A DNA stretch of 64,000 bases. Source: DASZBX01 sp035943635. Lineage in GTDB: Bacteria > Actinomycetota > Actinomycetes > Streptomycetales > Catenulisporaceae. The position numbers were made by a program, and so were the translations under genes. Positions within the stretch are counted from its first letter, which is position 1. The number at the start of each line of letters is the position of its first letter. The stretch is taken from positions 1-64,000 of the forward strand of contig DASZBX010000085.1 in the NCBI GenBank assembly GCA_035943635.1. The letters are read 5' to 3'. Under the pieces are notes generated by a model that saw only the letters and a list, made by a program, of their open reading frames with translations, searched no databases and had not been told where the DNA came from. Of this stretch, positions 17,601 to 25,271 are shown one piece after another.

Positions 17601-18597
17601 CCTGAAGACCTACGGCAGCCTCAAGCAGATCTTCGGCGAGGACCACGAGCGGACCCTGGTCGCCGCGAACAACCTCGGCGTGGACTACCGGCTGCAGGGC
17701 GACTGCTGGACCGCGCTGGAGATCGACCGGGACGTGCTCGAACGCCGCCGCGCCGTGCTCGGCCCGGCGCATCCGTACACGCTCTCCTCGGCGCAGAACG
17801 TCGCCCGGGACCTGCGGGAGTCCGGCGAGTACACCGAGTCGATCGGCATCATCGAGTCGACGTACAACAACTTCCGCGAGGTCCTGACCGAGAGCGCCAC
17901 CGACACGCTGCGCTCGGCGGTCTCGCTCAGCTCCTCGCTGCGCGGCGTGGGGCAGTTCGAACGGGCCCGGGAGCTGACCGAGCTGACCTATTCGCGCTAC
18001 GAGGCCGAGTTCAACGGGGACACGATCGACGCCTACGCCTGCCGGCTCAACATGGCGGCGGACTACGCCACGACCGAGGAGCAGCTGCCCCGGGCGATCG
18101 AACTGATCAACGAGGTCCACCATTCCTACGCCCGGACACTCGGGCCGGACCATCCGATCACGCTGATGGCCCTGAACAACCTCGCGGTGTACCTGGTCCG
18201 GTCCGACCGGGCCGCGGAGGCAGTGGACGTGGCCCGGCCGTGCGCGGCGAAGTTCACCGCGGCGCTCGGCCACCGGCACCGCTACACGGTGACCGCGGAA
18301 CTCACCCTGGCCGACAGCCTGGCCAGGAGCGGGAAGTACCGGGAGGCGCTGCGCCTGGAGGAGTCCGGATACAAGCTGCTGGCCGAGCTGCTGCGCGAGG
18401 AGAACCCGACCGTGCTGGCCGCAGGGGTCAACCTGGCACACTCGCTGACCGAGGTCGGCGAACTGGACCGGGCGCGGGAGCTGCGCCAGCACCTGGTGCC
18501 GTTGTGCGAGAGCACGTTCGGCGAGGAGCACGGCGCCACCCGGAGCGCCCGGGCCGGGGAGCGGCTCGACTTCGAACTCGAACCCCAGCCGATGTAG
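14653..18597 (+). CDS. fxsT: FxsT: ParA-like / NB-ARC / tetratricopeptide repeat protein
   Basis: The protein has about 1,314 residues. The chosen ATG 14653 follows AAGGAAA at good spacing; ATG 14635 is in frame. Residues 12-22 contain YSYKGGTGRT, a deviant Walker A of the ParA/MinD type, followed by VLVTDWDLESPGLHRFF and DYTLIDSRTGLSDIAD. Residues about 335-460 form a TIR-like or STAND-accessory region. At 517 onward GLGGIGKTQVALEYAHRF is an NB-ARC P-loop, with WLLIFDNADD as Walker B and GHVLITSRNQ as sensor. The C-terminal third is TPR repeats. This is a signal-transduction ATPase design that assembles on binding a partner. It belongs to Fxs systems by family knowledge; its ligand is unknown. 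Confidence 0.88.
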   Translation: MSDTEYGKVVTFYSYKGGTGRTMALANTAWILAANGKRVLVTDWDLESPGLHRFFRPFLDPDAISATHGVIDLIREYQWATSRLEPRSVDFHLEFARVQRYAISLDWEFPNGGRLDFLSAGRQNRDYSSTVASINWDEFYTEHGGGLFFDALGEDMRRNYDYTLIDSRTGLSDIADICTVHLPDILVDCFTLSDQGIEGAATIARTIADNYAERGIRILPVPMRIDEGEKEKVDAGRAMARARFEGFPAGLGPAEAARYWGSMEIPYRPFYAYEETLATFGDPPGLASSILSAMERLTGWITREEVTALPPMDEAERKRVLDSFTRKHTPVLSGVLVAYVPEDRMWADWITAVLKAASFAVLPVDVTSGSTQVQDPSRFRTMAVVSPSFARSRGAVDFVRTVAATDPSGGRRQLVPVVVGEIRPIVGLTDRPGADLVGIGEATALAALSEALDYPDPLSAPAGNHTGTVRFPGSIPRVWNVQPRNATFTGRNRILEHLRNQLADKSLSVVLPVTLHGLGGIGKTQVALEYAHRFKADYDLVWWVDAEQPDQVNRSLARLAEGLDVQVRENYREAAREALEKLRLGDPYSRWLLIFDNADDPTDLRRFLPDGPGHVLITSRNQSWTQVADPLEVDVFDRAESTTLLHRRVPTLTVDQAQDLAQVLGDLPLAVEVASAWLADSGLPVEEYIASLTREGSTNVLSMSQPTDYPRSLEATWKISLDRLSARSPAALRLLELCAFFGPEISIELIYGPQTIEALLPLDSSLRVPMMLGRVLQEISRLALAKINRQGNLIQIHRLVQSFLRDQMGSAKQDELKHEVHRILTAARPQRGDTDDPKNWPQYQIIWPHLGPSEAADCSGESVRQLLIDRTRYLWRTGDYSFGLLLALQLEESWKASLADDGRQMSREERELLHRQVLYLQSQRANIYRSQGEISQARELDQATLDEQRAVLPVDDLHTLITAGGLAADLRSLGQFTEALELDLKTYGSLKQIFGEDHERTLVAANNLGVDYRLQGDCWTALEIDRDVLERRRAVLGPAHPYTLSSAQNVARDLRESGEYTESIGIIESTYNNFREVLTESATDTLRSAVSLSSSLRGVGQFERARELTELTYSRYEAEFNGDTIDAYACRLNMAADYATTEEQLPRAIELINEVHHSYARTLGPDHPITLMALNNLAVYLVRSDRAAEAVDVARPCAAKFTAALGHRHRYTVTAELTLADSLARSGKYREALRLEESGYKLLAELLREENPTVLAAGVNLAHSLTEVGELDRARELRQHLVPLCESTFGEEHGATRSARAGERLDFELEPQPM

Positions 18598-18613
18598 CCG
18601 CGCCGCGGCCCGG

Positions 18614-18662
18614 CCGCCGCGGCCGCCGAGGCTCGGGCGTCAGCCGCCGGCGGCCGCGGCGG
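18614..18662. terminator. Hairpin between fxsT and hydrolase copy 2
   Basis: Fourteen-base arms CCGCCGCGGCCGCC (18614-18627) and its exact complement (18649-18662) flank the end of fxsT and the end of the convergent hydrolase gene; the right arm is inside the hydrolase 3' end. Probably stops transcription in both directions. Confidence 0.55.
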
Positions 18663-19554
18663 TCAGGGGCACGGCGGCGGCGTCCGGGGCGGCCTTGAGC
18701 CAGCGCAGGACCGCGGGCAGCACGGCGATGGCACCGAAGTGCGCCGCCCCCGGCACCACCGACACCTCGGCGTGCTTGATCCGCTCGGCCAGCCAGTGCG
18801 TGTGCGAGACCGGGGAGAAGATGTCCTGCGCGCCGTGCCACAACAGCACGGGCACGGTGATCCCGCCCGGCTCGAAACCCCAGGGTTCGATGAAGGACAG
18901 GCAGTCGTCGACCCAGCCCAGGCCCGAGGTGCGCAGCCCTTCGGTGAAGTTGTGCACCAGCATGTTCTTGATGCCGTAGTCCGAGATGACGGTCCGGTCC
19001 GACTCGGGCAGCCGGTCGTCCCCGAACGGCAGCCGGGACCTGGGGTCGGCCCGGATCTCGGCGGCCCGCTGCTCCAGCCGCCGGGCCAGCTCCTCCGGGC
19101 CCCGCCGGGCCACCCGGTACTCGGCCACGTTCCCCGGGCTCATCCCGGCGAACCAGTCCAGGCCGGCCGCGTCCGGCGGGGCCAGGCTGACCAGGGCGGC
19201 CACCCGGCGCACCCGCTCGGGCAGCAGGGCGCCGCAGGCCAGGGCGTGCGGCGCGCCGCCGGACCGGCCGACCACGGTGAACTCGTCGATGCCCAGGCAG
19301 TCCGCGATCCGCGCGACGTCCGCGGCGGCGTGCTCGATCCGCCGGTCCTTGAGCCGGGTCGAACTGCCGTAACCCGGCCGGTCGTAGCCGATCAGGCGGA
19401 TGCCCTGGCGGTACAGCTGGGTGTCGCGCGGCCGCGGGCCCAGGCGGCTGCCCGGCGTGCCGTGCAGCAGGAAGACCGGCGTGCCGCGCAGGTCGCCCCA
19501 CTCCTGCACCGTCAGTTCCCGGCCATCCCTGGAAGACACAGTCCGGGTAACCAA
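18640..19554 (-). CDS. Alpha/beta hydrolase of the Fxs island (copy 2)
   Basis: The 304-residue protein closely resembles the hydrolase at 7547-8437. Shared blocks include LLHGTPGSRLGP, QGIRLI.YDRPGYG, GRSGG with Ser98 at the same position, SDYGIK.MLV.NF.EGLR and DIFSPVSHT.WLA. All triad residues are present (Ser98, Asp in GAQDIFSP, His in GAAHFG). I chose TTG 19554 because it gives exactly the same ten-residue lead as copy 1; a GTG at 19539 is possible. It lies downstream of the second fxsA copy on the same strand, after a 256-bp gap. The C-terminus has a short Ala-rich extension. Function within the Fxs system is inferred only from linkage. Confidence 0.85.
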   Translation of the reverse strand: MVTRTVSSRDGRELTVQEWGDLRGTPVFLLHGTPGSRLGPRPRDTQLYRQGIRLIGYDRPGYGSSTRLKDRRIEHAAADVARIADCLGIDEFTVVGRSGGAPHALACGALLPERVRRVAALVSLAPPDAAGLDWFAGMSPGNVAEYRVARRGPEELARRLEQRAAEIRADPRSRLPFGDDRLPESDRTVISDYGIKNMLVHNFTEGLRTSGLGWVDDCLSFIEPWGFEPGGITVPVLLWHGAQDIFSPVSHTHWLAERIKHAEVSVVPGAAHFGAIAVLPAVLRWLKAAPDAAAVPLTAAAAGG

Positions 19555-19650
19555 CGCCGCGCCACGCTGCCCTTCGTACCGAGGAGCCCACTACGGCGCA
19601 GCATGGACGACTGCCGAGCCGGGGCATTACCCGAGCACTCTATTGGGACT

Positions 19651-19685
19651 CGTGTTAACCAACCCCGCTATCACACAGCGTGTTA
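19651..19685. promoter_or_regulatory. Direct repeats upstream of hydrolase copy 2
   Basis: CGTGTTA occurs at 19651-19657 and 19679-19685, in a locally AT-richer part of the 256-bp gap between the second fxsA and the hydrolase. A 28-bp spacing could suit a dimeric regulator. The rest of the gap shows nothing I can name. Confidence 0.3.
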
Positions 19686-19810
19686 CACAACCGCGAAATT
19701 TTCGCAGGTGTAGCTCCGGCGCCGTACTGGCGCCGCGCTCTTCTTCGCCCCCGCACGAACGGGCGTATGCACAGGTCAGGGCAGACGCCCGCTCGGCCGG
19801 GCCGCGGCGC

Positions 19811-19984
19811 TCAGATCGCCGAGTTGAAGGTGGCCGGGGTGGCCCGCGCCGCCACCCGGTCGGCGAGGACGCGGCCGATCGTCTCGGCGCCCGCCGAGTG
19901 CTGGGCGAGCCGGATCAGCGGAGTGCGGCGAACGTCGGTGACGGTGGTGGTCAGGTCTGCATCAGTGTCGTGGCGAACTTCCAT
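19811..19984 (-). CDS. fxsA: FxSxx-COOH precursor peptide FxsA, copy 2
   Basis: The 57-residue peptide ends ATFNSAI: Phe53 and Ser55 stand exactly where they do in copy 1. ATG 19984 was chosen because it gives the same length as copy 1; ATG 19987 directly precedes it and both follow GAGGGAG. The segment DVRRTPLIRLA matches the conserved middle of copy 1, while residues 29-48 differ strongly. A TATATT box at 20021-20026 (reading on the minus strand) may be its own -10 element, separating it from dusB upstream. It is distant from fxsB, so processing by the same enzyme would have to act in trans. Confidence 0.88.
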   Translation of the reverse strand: MEVRHDTDADLTTTVTDVRRTPLIRLAQHSAGAETIGRVLADRVAARATPATFNSAI

Positions 19985-20064
19985 CATGCGCTCCCTCTCC
20001 ATGTCGGGCACGGTATTCGCAATATAAGTGCACTGGTGCCGTTAGGCGAGAGCCCGGGCACTGC

Positions 20065-21279
20065 TCAGCCGCCCGAATCCTCCGACTCGGCGCCGCTCGG
20101 CGGGGTCGGGTCGTCCGGGTTCTCGAGCCAGCCGTAGGGCAGGGCGACCCGCTTCTCGGCGGCGTGCGAGCGGCCGCGCGGGGAACCGTCGTTGATCTCC
20201 GGCCATTCCAGATCGGAGTCCAGCTGGTCGAGCAGGGCGTCCAACTCGGTCAGGGTCGAGGCCTGGGCGAGTTTGCCGCGGATCGCGGAGCCCACCGGGA
20301 AGCCCTTGAGGTACCACGCCACGTGCTTGCGGAACTCGCGCACGCCGTGGTCCGACTCGTGCATCGCGAACAGGCCCCCGGCGTGCCGGCGCATCATCAC
20401 CGCGACCTGGCCGAGGGTGGGGCGCACGCGGTGGCCGGGGCGGGTGAACGCGGCCGACAGGTCCGCGAACAGCCAGGGCCGGCCGAGGCAGCCGCGGCCG
20501 ACGACCACGCCGTCGACGCCGGTCTCGGCCATCATCCGCACGGCGTCGGCGCCCTCCCAGATGTCGCCGTTGCCGAGCACCGGGATGTCCGGCAGCGCCT
20601 CGCGGAGTTTCGCGATGCTGTCCCAGTCGGCGGTGCCGCTGTAGCCCTGGGCGCCGGTCCGGGCGTGCAGGGCCACCGCGGCGGCGCCCTCGTCCCGGGC
20701 GATCCGGCCGGCCTCCAGGTAGGTCTGGTGGTCCGCGTCGATGCCGATCCGCATCTTGACGGTCACCGGCAGCGCGCCCGCGTTGCCCACCGCGGCGCGG
20801 ACGATGTCGCGGAACAGCACGCGGCGGAACGGCAGCGCGCAGCCGCCGCCGCGGACGGTCACCTTGCGGACCGGGCAGCCGAAGTTGAAGTCGATGTGGT
20901 CCGCCAGGCCCTCCGCCTCGATGATCTTGACGGCGCCGCCGACGATCGCCGGGTCCACGCCGTACAGCTGCACCGAGCGGGGCTGCTCCTCCGGCTCGAA
21001 GTGGATCATCTTGCGGGTCTTGGGGTTGCGCTGCACGAGGCCGACCGTCGTGATCATCTCGCAGACGAACAGCCCGGCCGGGCGTTCGGGCATCGCCCGG
21101 TGCTCCGGCGGCAGGCCCGCGGCCGACTGCTCACGGCACAGCTTGCGGAACGGCGGGTTCGTGATCCCGGCCATCGGGGCCAGCACCACCGGCGGCCACA
21201 CCCGGTACGGGCCCACGGCCAGCGGCTTCGCCTGCACGGCCGGCCCGGCTTCGACGGTTTGCGCGCTTCCAACACTCAC
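20065..21279 (-). CDS. dusB: tRNA-dihydrouridine synthase DusB
   Basis: This flavoenzyme reduces uridine to dihydrouridine in tRNA. The TIM barrel begins with PVVLAPMAGITNPPFRKLC. HIDFNFGCPVRKVT holds the catalytic Cys, and VTVKMRIGID, VALHARTGAQGYSG, PVLGNGDIWEG and GVVVGRGCLGRPWLF are flavin and tRNA-binding segments of the DusB branch. GTG 21279 was chosen, with AAGGG upstream, giving about 404 residues. The C-terminus has an acidic Pro/Ser tail. It heads the minus strand next to fxsA copy 2 (80 bp downstream) and marks the right border of the Fxs island. The flanking order toward glyS resembles Streptomyces. Confidence 0.92.
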   Translation of the reverse strand: MSVGSAQTVEAGPAVQAKPLAVGPYRVWPPVVLAPMAGITNPPFRKLCREQSAAGLPPEHRAMPERPAGLFVCEMITTVGLVQRNPKTRKMIHFEPEEQPRSVQLYGVDPAIVGGAVKIIEAEGLADHIDFNFGCPVRKVTVRGGGCALPFRRVLFRDIVRAAVGNAGALPVTVKMRIGIDADHQTYLEAGRIARDEGAAAVALHARTGAQGYSGTADWDSIAKLREALPDIPVLGNGDIWEGADAVRMMAETGVDGVVVGRGCLGRPWLFADLSAAFTRPGHRVRPTLGQVAVMMRRHAGGLFAMHESDHGVREFRKHVAWYLKGFPVGSAIRGKLAQASTLTELDALLDQLDSDLEWPEINDGSPRGRSHAAEKRVALPYGWLENPDDPTPPSGAESEDSGG

Positions 21280-21479
21280 AGTTCGGGACCCTTCACACCG
21301 ACACGGACTGCCTCCATTGTCCCCCATCGCCCGGCCGGCCCGGGCCCCGGCGATCCGGGGCCGATCCGGGGCCGATCCTGGGCCGATCCTGGGCCGCGCG
21401 GCGCGCCGGTTCGGCCGTTCGTGGAGTCCCGGACGGTTCAGGCGGGCGGGGGAGGGCAAACCGTGCCAGGGTGAGGGGC

Positions 21480-22253
21480 ATGGAGGCTGTGGACAGGACC
21501 GGAATCGCGCTGGGCATCGACATCGGCGGCACCGGGATCAAGGGCGCGCCGGTGGACCTCGCCACCGGCGCCATGGTCGGCGAACGGTTCCGGCTGGACA
21601 CGCCCCGGCCGGCCGTGCCCGAGTCGGTGGCCGAGACGGTCGGCCGGGTCGCGGCGAACTTCGCCTGGTCCGGGCCGGTCGGGGTGACGTTCCCGGGCGT
21701 GGTCTCGCACGGGGTCGTGCGCACGGCGGCCAACCTGGACGAGGGCTGGCTCGAGGTGGACGCCGCGGAGCTGTTCGGCCGGGTGGTGGACGTCGGCGGG
21801 CACGGGCCGGTGCGGGTGCTCAACGACGCCGACGCGGCCGGGCTGGCCGAGGTGGCGCACGGGGCCGGGCGCGGGCAGGCCGGCGTGGTGATGCTGCTGA
21901 CCTTCGGCACCGGGATCGGCTCGGCCCTGTTCCTGAACGGGCGCCTGGTGCCGAACACCGAGCTCGGCCACCTGGAGATCCGGGGCAAGGACGCCGAGGT
22001 CAGGGCCTCGGTCCGGGCCAAGGAGGACGGGGAGATGAGCTGGCACAAGTGGGCCGGCAAGGTCGAGGAGTACCTCAGCCACGTCGACGCGCTGTTCTCC
22101 CCCGACCTGATGATCATCGGCGGCGGCGTGTCCAAGCACCCGGACAAGTTCCTGCCCCTGCTCACCCTGCGGGCGCCGGTGGTTGCGGCCACCCTGGCGA
22201 ACACCGCCGGCATCGTCGGCGCGGCGCTGGCCACCGGAACGCAGGCTGAGTAG
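21480..22253 (+). CDS. ppgK: Polyphosphate glucokinase (ROK family)
   Basis: The enzyme phosphorylates glucose using polyphosphate or ATP. The ROK fold is clear: GIDIGGTGIKGAPVDL (phosphate-binding), VGVTFPGVV, LNDADAAGLAE with the catalytic Asp, LLTFGTGIGSALFLNG, and ELGHLEI in place of the zinc-ROK signature, which marks PpgK. SWHKWAGKVEEYL and IIGGGVSKHPDKFLP are typical of the polyphosphate branch. About 257 residues from ATG 21480 (purine-rich AGGGTGAGGGG ahead); GTG 21471 is possible. It is a single gene divergent from dusB. With pgi at 35.5 kb, it places glucose entry into glycolysis within the window. Confidence 0.92.
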   Translation: MEAVDRTGIALGIDIGGTGIKGAPVDLATGAMVGERFRLDTPRPAVPESVAETVGRVAANFAWSGPVGVTFPGVVSHGVVRTAANLDEGWLEVDAAELFGRVVDVGGHGPVRVLNDADAAGLAEVAHGAGRGQAGVVMLLTFGTGIGSALFLNGRLVPNTELGHLEIRGKDAEVRASVRAKEDGEMSWHKWAGKVEEYLSHVDALFSPDLMIIGGGVSKHPDKFLPLLTLRAPVVAATLANTAGIVGAALATGTQAE

Positions 22254-22303
22254 ACCGGTACTGTCAGCTGTGGCCTGCGGCTCCGGGCCCGATCCGAGAG
22301 ACG

Positions 22304-23161
22304 GTGAGTGGCGTGCGGGGACGGGTGAAGCCGGTCGCGGCCTGGACCACCGGCGCGGTGGCGGCCGCCGCGCTCGCCGCTGTGCTCGGCGGGTGCTCGA
22401 CGTCCGCGGGACCGGACTCGGCTGCGGCTTCGAACCCGGACTCGGCTGTGGTGGCGAGCGGGCCGAGCAGGGCGGTCGGCAGCGGCGGCTCCGGCGTCCA
22501 CGGCAGCGCCGGCAGCGGCAAGAGCGGCAGTGCGGGCCGCGGCGCCGCGAACGGCGGCAGCGCCGTCGCGATCAGCAGCGCCGACGCCGGGGCCGGAGTC
22601 CTCGGCGGCGCCGCGGGCACCGGGCCGGGGTACCACGACAGCCGGATCACCCTCCCGGGCACCGTCAGCCTGTCCTTCCCGCGCGTGAAGTCGACCGACC
22701 GGACCGAGCACGAGGTGCTCTCCACCGTGCAGCAGGCGCTCCGGGCCCAACTGCACTCCGCGTACACCGCGGGCACCGCAGCGAATTCGAGCGCTGATCC
22801 GCTGCTCTCGCTCTACTGGTCCGCCCCGGCGCTGGCGGCCGCGCAGAACGAGATGACGGCCTGGGTCAAGAAGGGCCGGCAGCCGGTCGGCGTCCTCGTC
22901 ATCACCGGCACCGCCTACACCGCGCCCGACGCGACCGGGAAATCCGTGGTGGACTACTGCGCGAACTGGTCCGGTCAGGCCGCTGAGAAGTCCGGCACGC
23001 ACGCCACCCGCGGCACGACCGCCGCCGTCCCGGTCGTCAGCACCCTCGGAACGTACAACACCCTGGCCCTGATGCGCGTCGACAAGCACCACTGGCAGGT
23101 GCAGACGCTCGCCGCCAGCAAGAACTCGGCGAACTGTTCGAGTACGACGACGCACCAGTAG
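22304..23161 (+). CDS. Predicted secreted lipoprotein
   Basis: The 285-residue protein has a basic start (VRGRVK), a hydrophobic segment and LAAVLGGC, a lipobox whose Cys at about residue 31 would carry the lipid anchor. A long Ser/Gly/Ala-rich linker (about 32-105) leads to a mixed alpha/beta C-terminal domain with VSLSFPRVKSTDRTEHEVLSTVQQALRAQ and HWQVQTLAASK. I do not recognise the family; the layout resembles surface-attached binding or sensory lipoproteins of actinobacteria. GTG 22304 was used; GTG 22313 is a close alternative. It lies 50 bp after ppgK on the same strand and ahead of a sigma-factor operon with its own gap. Confidence 0.7.
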   Translation: MSGVRGRVKPVAAWTTGAVAAAALAAVLGGCSTSAGPDSAAASNPDSAVVASGPSRAVGSGGSGVHGSAGSGKSGSAGRGAANGGSAVAISSADAGAGVLGGAAGTGPGYHDSRITLPGTVSLSFPRVKSTDRTEHEVLSTVQQALRAQLHSAYTAGTAANSSADPLLSLYWSAPALAAAQNEMTAWVKKGRQPVGVLVITGTAYTAPDATGKSVVDYCANWSGQAAEKSGTHATRGTTAAVPVVSTLGTYNTLALMRVDKHHWQVQTLAASKNSANCSSTTTHQ

Positions 23162-23307
23162 CCGCTCGCCGCCGCCCCGGGCGCCGCACAGATCCCGCTT
23201 CGGCACATATTTTCGAAATTTATCTCCTCCCGACGCAACCTCGCGCCTCCCGGTGGTGTTTAAGCGAGTGTCGGTGTCACACCGTTCGGCGGTCGAGAGG
23301 GAAGCAT

Positions 23308-23820
23308 GTGGCGCAACAAAGCTTCGACGAGGAGTTCACAGAGTACGTACGAAGCAGATCCCAGTGGCTGTGCAAGATCGCCTACCTCCTGTGCCAGGAC
23401 CCCCACCGAGCCGACGACCTCGTGCAGACCTCGATCACCAAACTGTTCGTGAACTGGCGCCGGGCCCGCCAGGTGAGCCACCTGGACGCCTACGCCCGGG
23501 CCATCCTGGTCAACACCTTCCTGACCGAGCAGCGCTCGGGCTGGTGGAAACGCGTCGTGCTGCACCGGGACGAGCCGGACGCCGCCGCCCCCGCGGCCGA
23601 CCTGGACGACGCGCTGACCGTCCGCGCCGCCCTGGCCGAGATCGCACCGCGCCAGCGGGCCGCGATCGTGCTGCGGTACTACTGCGACCTGTCCGTCGAG
23701 GAGGCCGCGGAAGCGCTCGACTGCGCGCCCGGGACCATCAAGAGCCAGACCGCCCGGGGCCTGGACGCCCTGCGCCTGGTGCTCGAGGCGCGCCCCTCGC
23801 TGAACAACGGGAGTATCTGA
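23308..23820 (+). CDS. ECF sigma factor of the SigE family
   Basis: The 170-residue protein starts at GTG 23308 after GAGGGAAG. Region 2 covers about residues 10-75 (FTEYVRSRSQWLCKIAYLLCQDPHRADDLVQTSITKLFVNWRRA) and region 4 about 105-160 (ALAEIAPRQRAAIVLRYYCDLSVEEAAEALDCAPGTIKSQTARGL). This is the two-domain extracytoplasmic-function layout, close to the Streptomyces SigE-family (SACE/SigE70) group. It would redirect RNA polymerase to a small regulon. The next gene begins 5 bp after its stop and encodes a membrane protein likely to act as its anti-sigma factor. Confidence 0.9.
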   Translation: MAQQSFDEEFTEYVRSRSQWLCKIAYLLCQDPHRADDLVQTSITKLFVNWRRARQVSHLDAYARAILVNTFLTEQRSGWWKRVVLHRDEPDAAAPAADLDDALTVRAALAEIAPRQRAAIVLRYYCDLSVEEAAEALDCAPGTIKSQTARGLDALRLVLEARPSLNNGSI

Positions 23821-23825
23821 CCGCC

Positions 23826-25103
23826 ATGCCGACCGACAACGAACTGCTCACGGCCGAACTGGAGACGATGGCCGAGGAGACCCGGCTCGGACGGGGGGTG
23901 AGCGCGCAGCGGGCCCTTGCCGAGGGGCACCGGATCCTGCGCCGCCGCCGTGTGATCGGCACCACCGGAGGAATCGGGGCGAGCGGGCTGGCGCTGCTCC
24001 TGGCCGTCCTCCTGCTGCCGGTGCACGGCCGGGCCGGAGGCGGCGGGACCGGGCTGCAGTCCGGTCCCGCCGACGCCCTGACCGCTCCGGCCGCGACCCG
24101 GACCGGCCCGGGGGACGTGCCCGCGTCCGGCGGGCCGCCCGGCACCGCGCCCGGCCGGTCGAACCCCGCGGCCGGCAGCGATCCGCTGGTCGCCCCGGCC
24201 GTGTTCGGCTGGCTGCCGGCCGGGTTCACGGTCAACGGCTACAACGACGACCCGGCCCAGCCGGCCGGGGACATCGGGCCGGGCGCCGGGACCTACCGGT
24301 CCGTCTACGAAATCAGTGCCCAGACGCCGGACGGCGAGCAGAAGGCGAGCCTGGCCGTGCTGCCGGCCGGGCTGACCCCGGTCTCCGCGGACACGGTCGG
24401 GGCGAGCCCGGCCCCGGCGGTCGGCGGCGGCGCGGCGTACTGGCAGACCGCGCCGGCCGACCAGGCGCCGAGCGCGGGCGAGGTGATCCTGGACTGGCAG
24501 TACGGGACGAGCACGTGGGCCGAGCTGAGCCTGACCCTGGGCTCCGGCGCCGCCGCGTCGCCGGCCCAGACGCAGGACGTCGCGCTGCACATGGCGCAGG
24601 AGGTGCAGTTCGGCGGTTCGCTGGCGATCGCGCTGCCGTTCCGGCACGTGACCGGGCCCGCGGGCCTGACCACGGTCACGGCCGGCGAGGTGGAGCTGAA
24701 TCCGGGGATCATCGCGGACGCGACCTGGGCGGAGACCCTGTGCTTCGCGAACGGGCCACGGCCGACCGGCGGCGACGCGGCGGATTCGGGCTACTCCTCG
24801 CTGGAGATCGGGGTGACCGCGGCCGAGCTCCCGGCGGCCGACGCGGGCTTCACCGACGACCTCGGCGGAACGCAGGAGACGGCGAACACGACCGTGGCGG
24901 GCTTCCCGGCCACGCTGATCACCTCGCCCGGGTACACCCTGCTCACCGTCGACAACGCCAAGGGTTTCGGCACGATCGAGATCCAGGGCACCGGGGCGCA
25001 GGCCGCCGCGCTGGCCGTCCCCGGAGCGGCCGCGGCGGTCTTCGACCAGCTGCAACTGCTGGGCGCCGACAAGGCTAAATGGACCACCGATGTAGCGGGC
25101 TGA
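23826..25103 (+). CDS. Membrane protein, probable anti-sigma partner of the upstream ECF factor
   Basis: The 425-residue protein starts at ATG 23826. Residues 1-40 are acidic then basic and probably cytoplasmic, ending in RRRR. A hydrophobic segment at about 44-63 (IGASGLALLLAVLLLPV) is the single membrane span. The rest, rich in Ala, Gly, Pro and Thr, would lie outside the cell. No zinc-binding HxxxCxxC anti-sigma motif is visible, so assignment rests on position, topology and coupling to the sigma gene. Late motifs such as TTVAGFPATLITSPGYTLLTVDN suggest a beta-rich sensory domain. It ends before a terminator shared with the convergent glyS. Confidence 0.75.
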   Translation: MPTDNELLTAELETMAEETRLGRGVSAQRALAEGHRILRRRRVIGTTGGIGASGLALLLAVLLLPVHGRAGGGGTGLQSGPADALTAPAATRTGPGDVPASGGPPGTAPGRSNPAAGSDPLVAPAVFGWLPAGFTVNGYNDDPAQPAGDIGPGAGTYRSVYEISAQTPDGEQKASLAVLPAGLTPVSADTVGASPAPAVGGGAAYWQTAPADQAPSAGEVILDWQYGTSTWAELSLTLGSGAAASPAQTQDVALHMAQEVQFGGSLAIALPFRHVTGPAGLTTVTAGEVELNPGIIADATWAETLCFANGPRPTGGDAADSGYSSLEIGVTAAELPAADAGFTDDLGGTQETANTTVAGFPATLITSPGYTLLTVDNAKGFGTIEIQGTGAQAAALAVPGAAAAVFDQLQLLGADKAKWTTDVAG

Positions 25104-25154
25104 TCCATCGGGTCGGCGGCGCTGGAAAGCCCGCCGGTCCGCCGGTCCGCCCGG

Positions 25155-25201
25155 ATGACAGGAGCCCGAGTCTCTCTCGCGGTGTCTCGGGTTCCTGTCA
25201 T
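25155..25201. terminator. Bidirectional terminator between anti-sigma-like gene and glyS
   Basis: Sixteen-base arms ATGACAGGAGCCCGAG (25155-25170) and CTCGGGTTCCTGTCAT (25186-25201) pair with one G-T, around a 15-base loop. They sit between two convergent genes. Confidence 0.85.
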
Positions 25202-25271
25202 ACGGGTGTTCCGGCGGGCCGGCGACCGGCCGGCCGGCCCGGAACCTGCGCAGAACTCGTGCAGAGCCTGC

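Noticed and set aside
13807..18531. A 1,574-codon open frame antisense to fxsC/fxsT
   Set aside because: Composition is Val/Gln/Arg/Gly-rich without domains; it is a mirror of two well-supported genes. Length alone is not evidence at this GC content.
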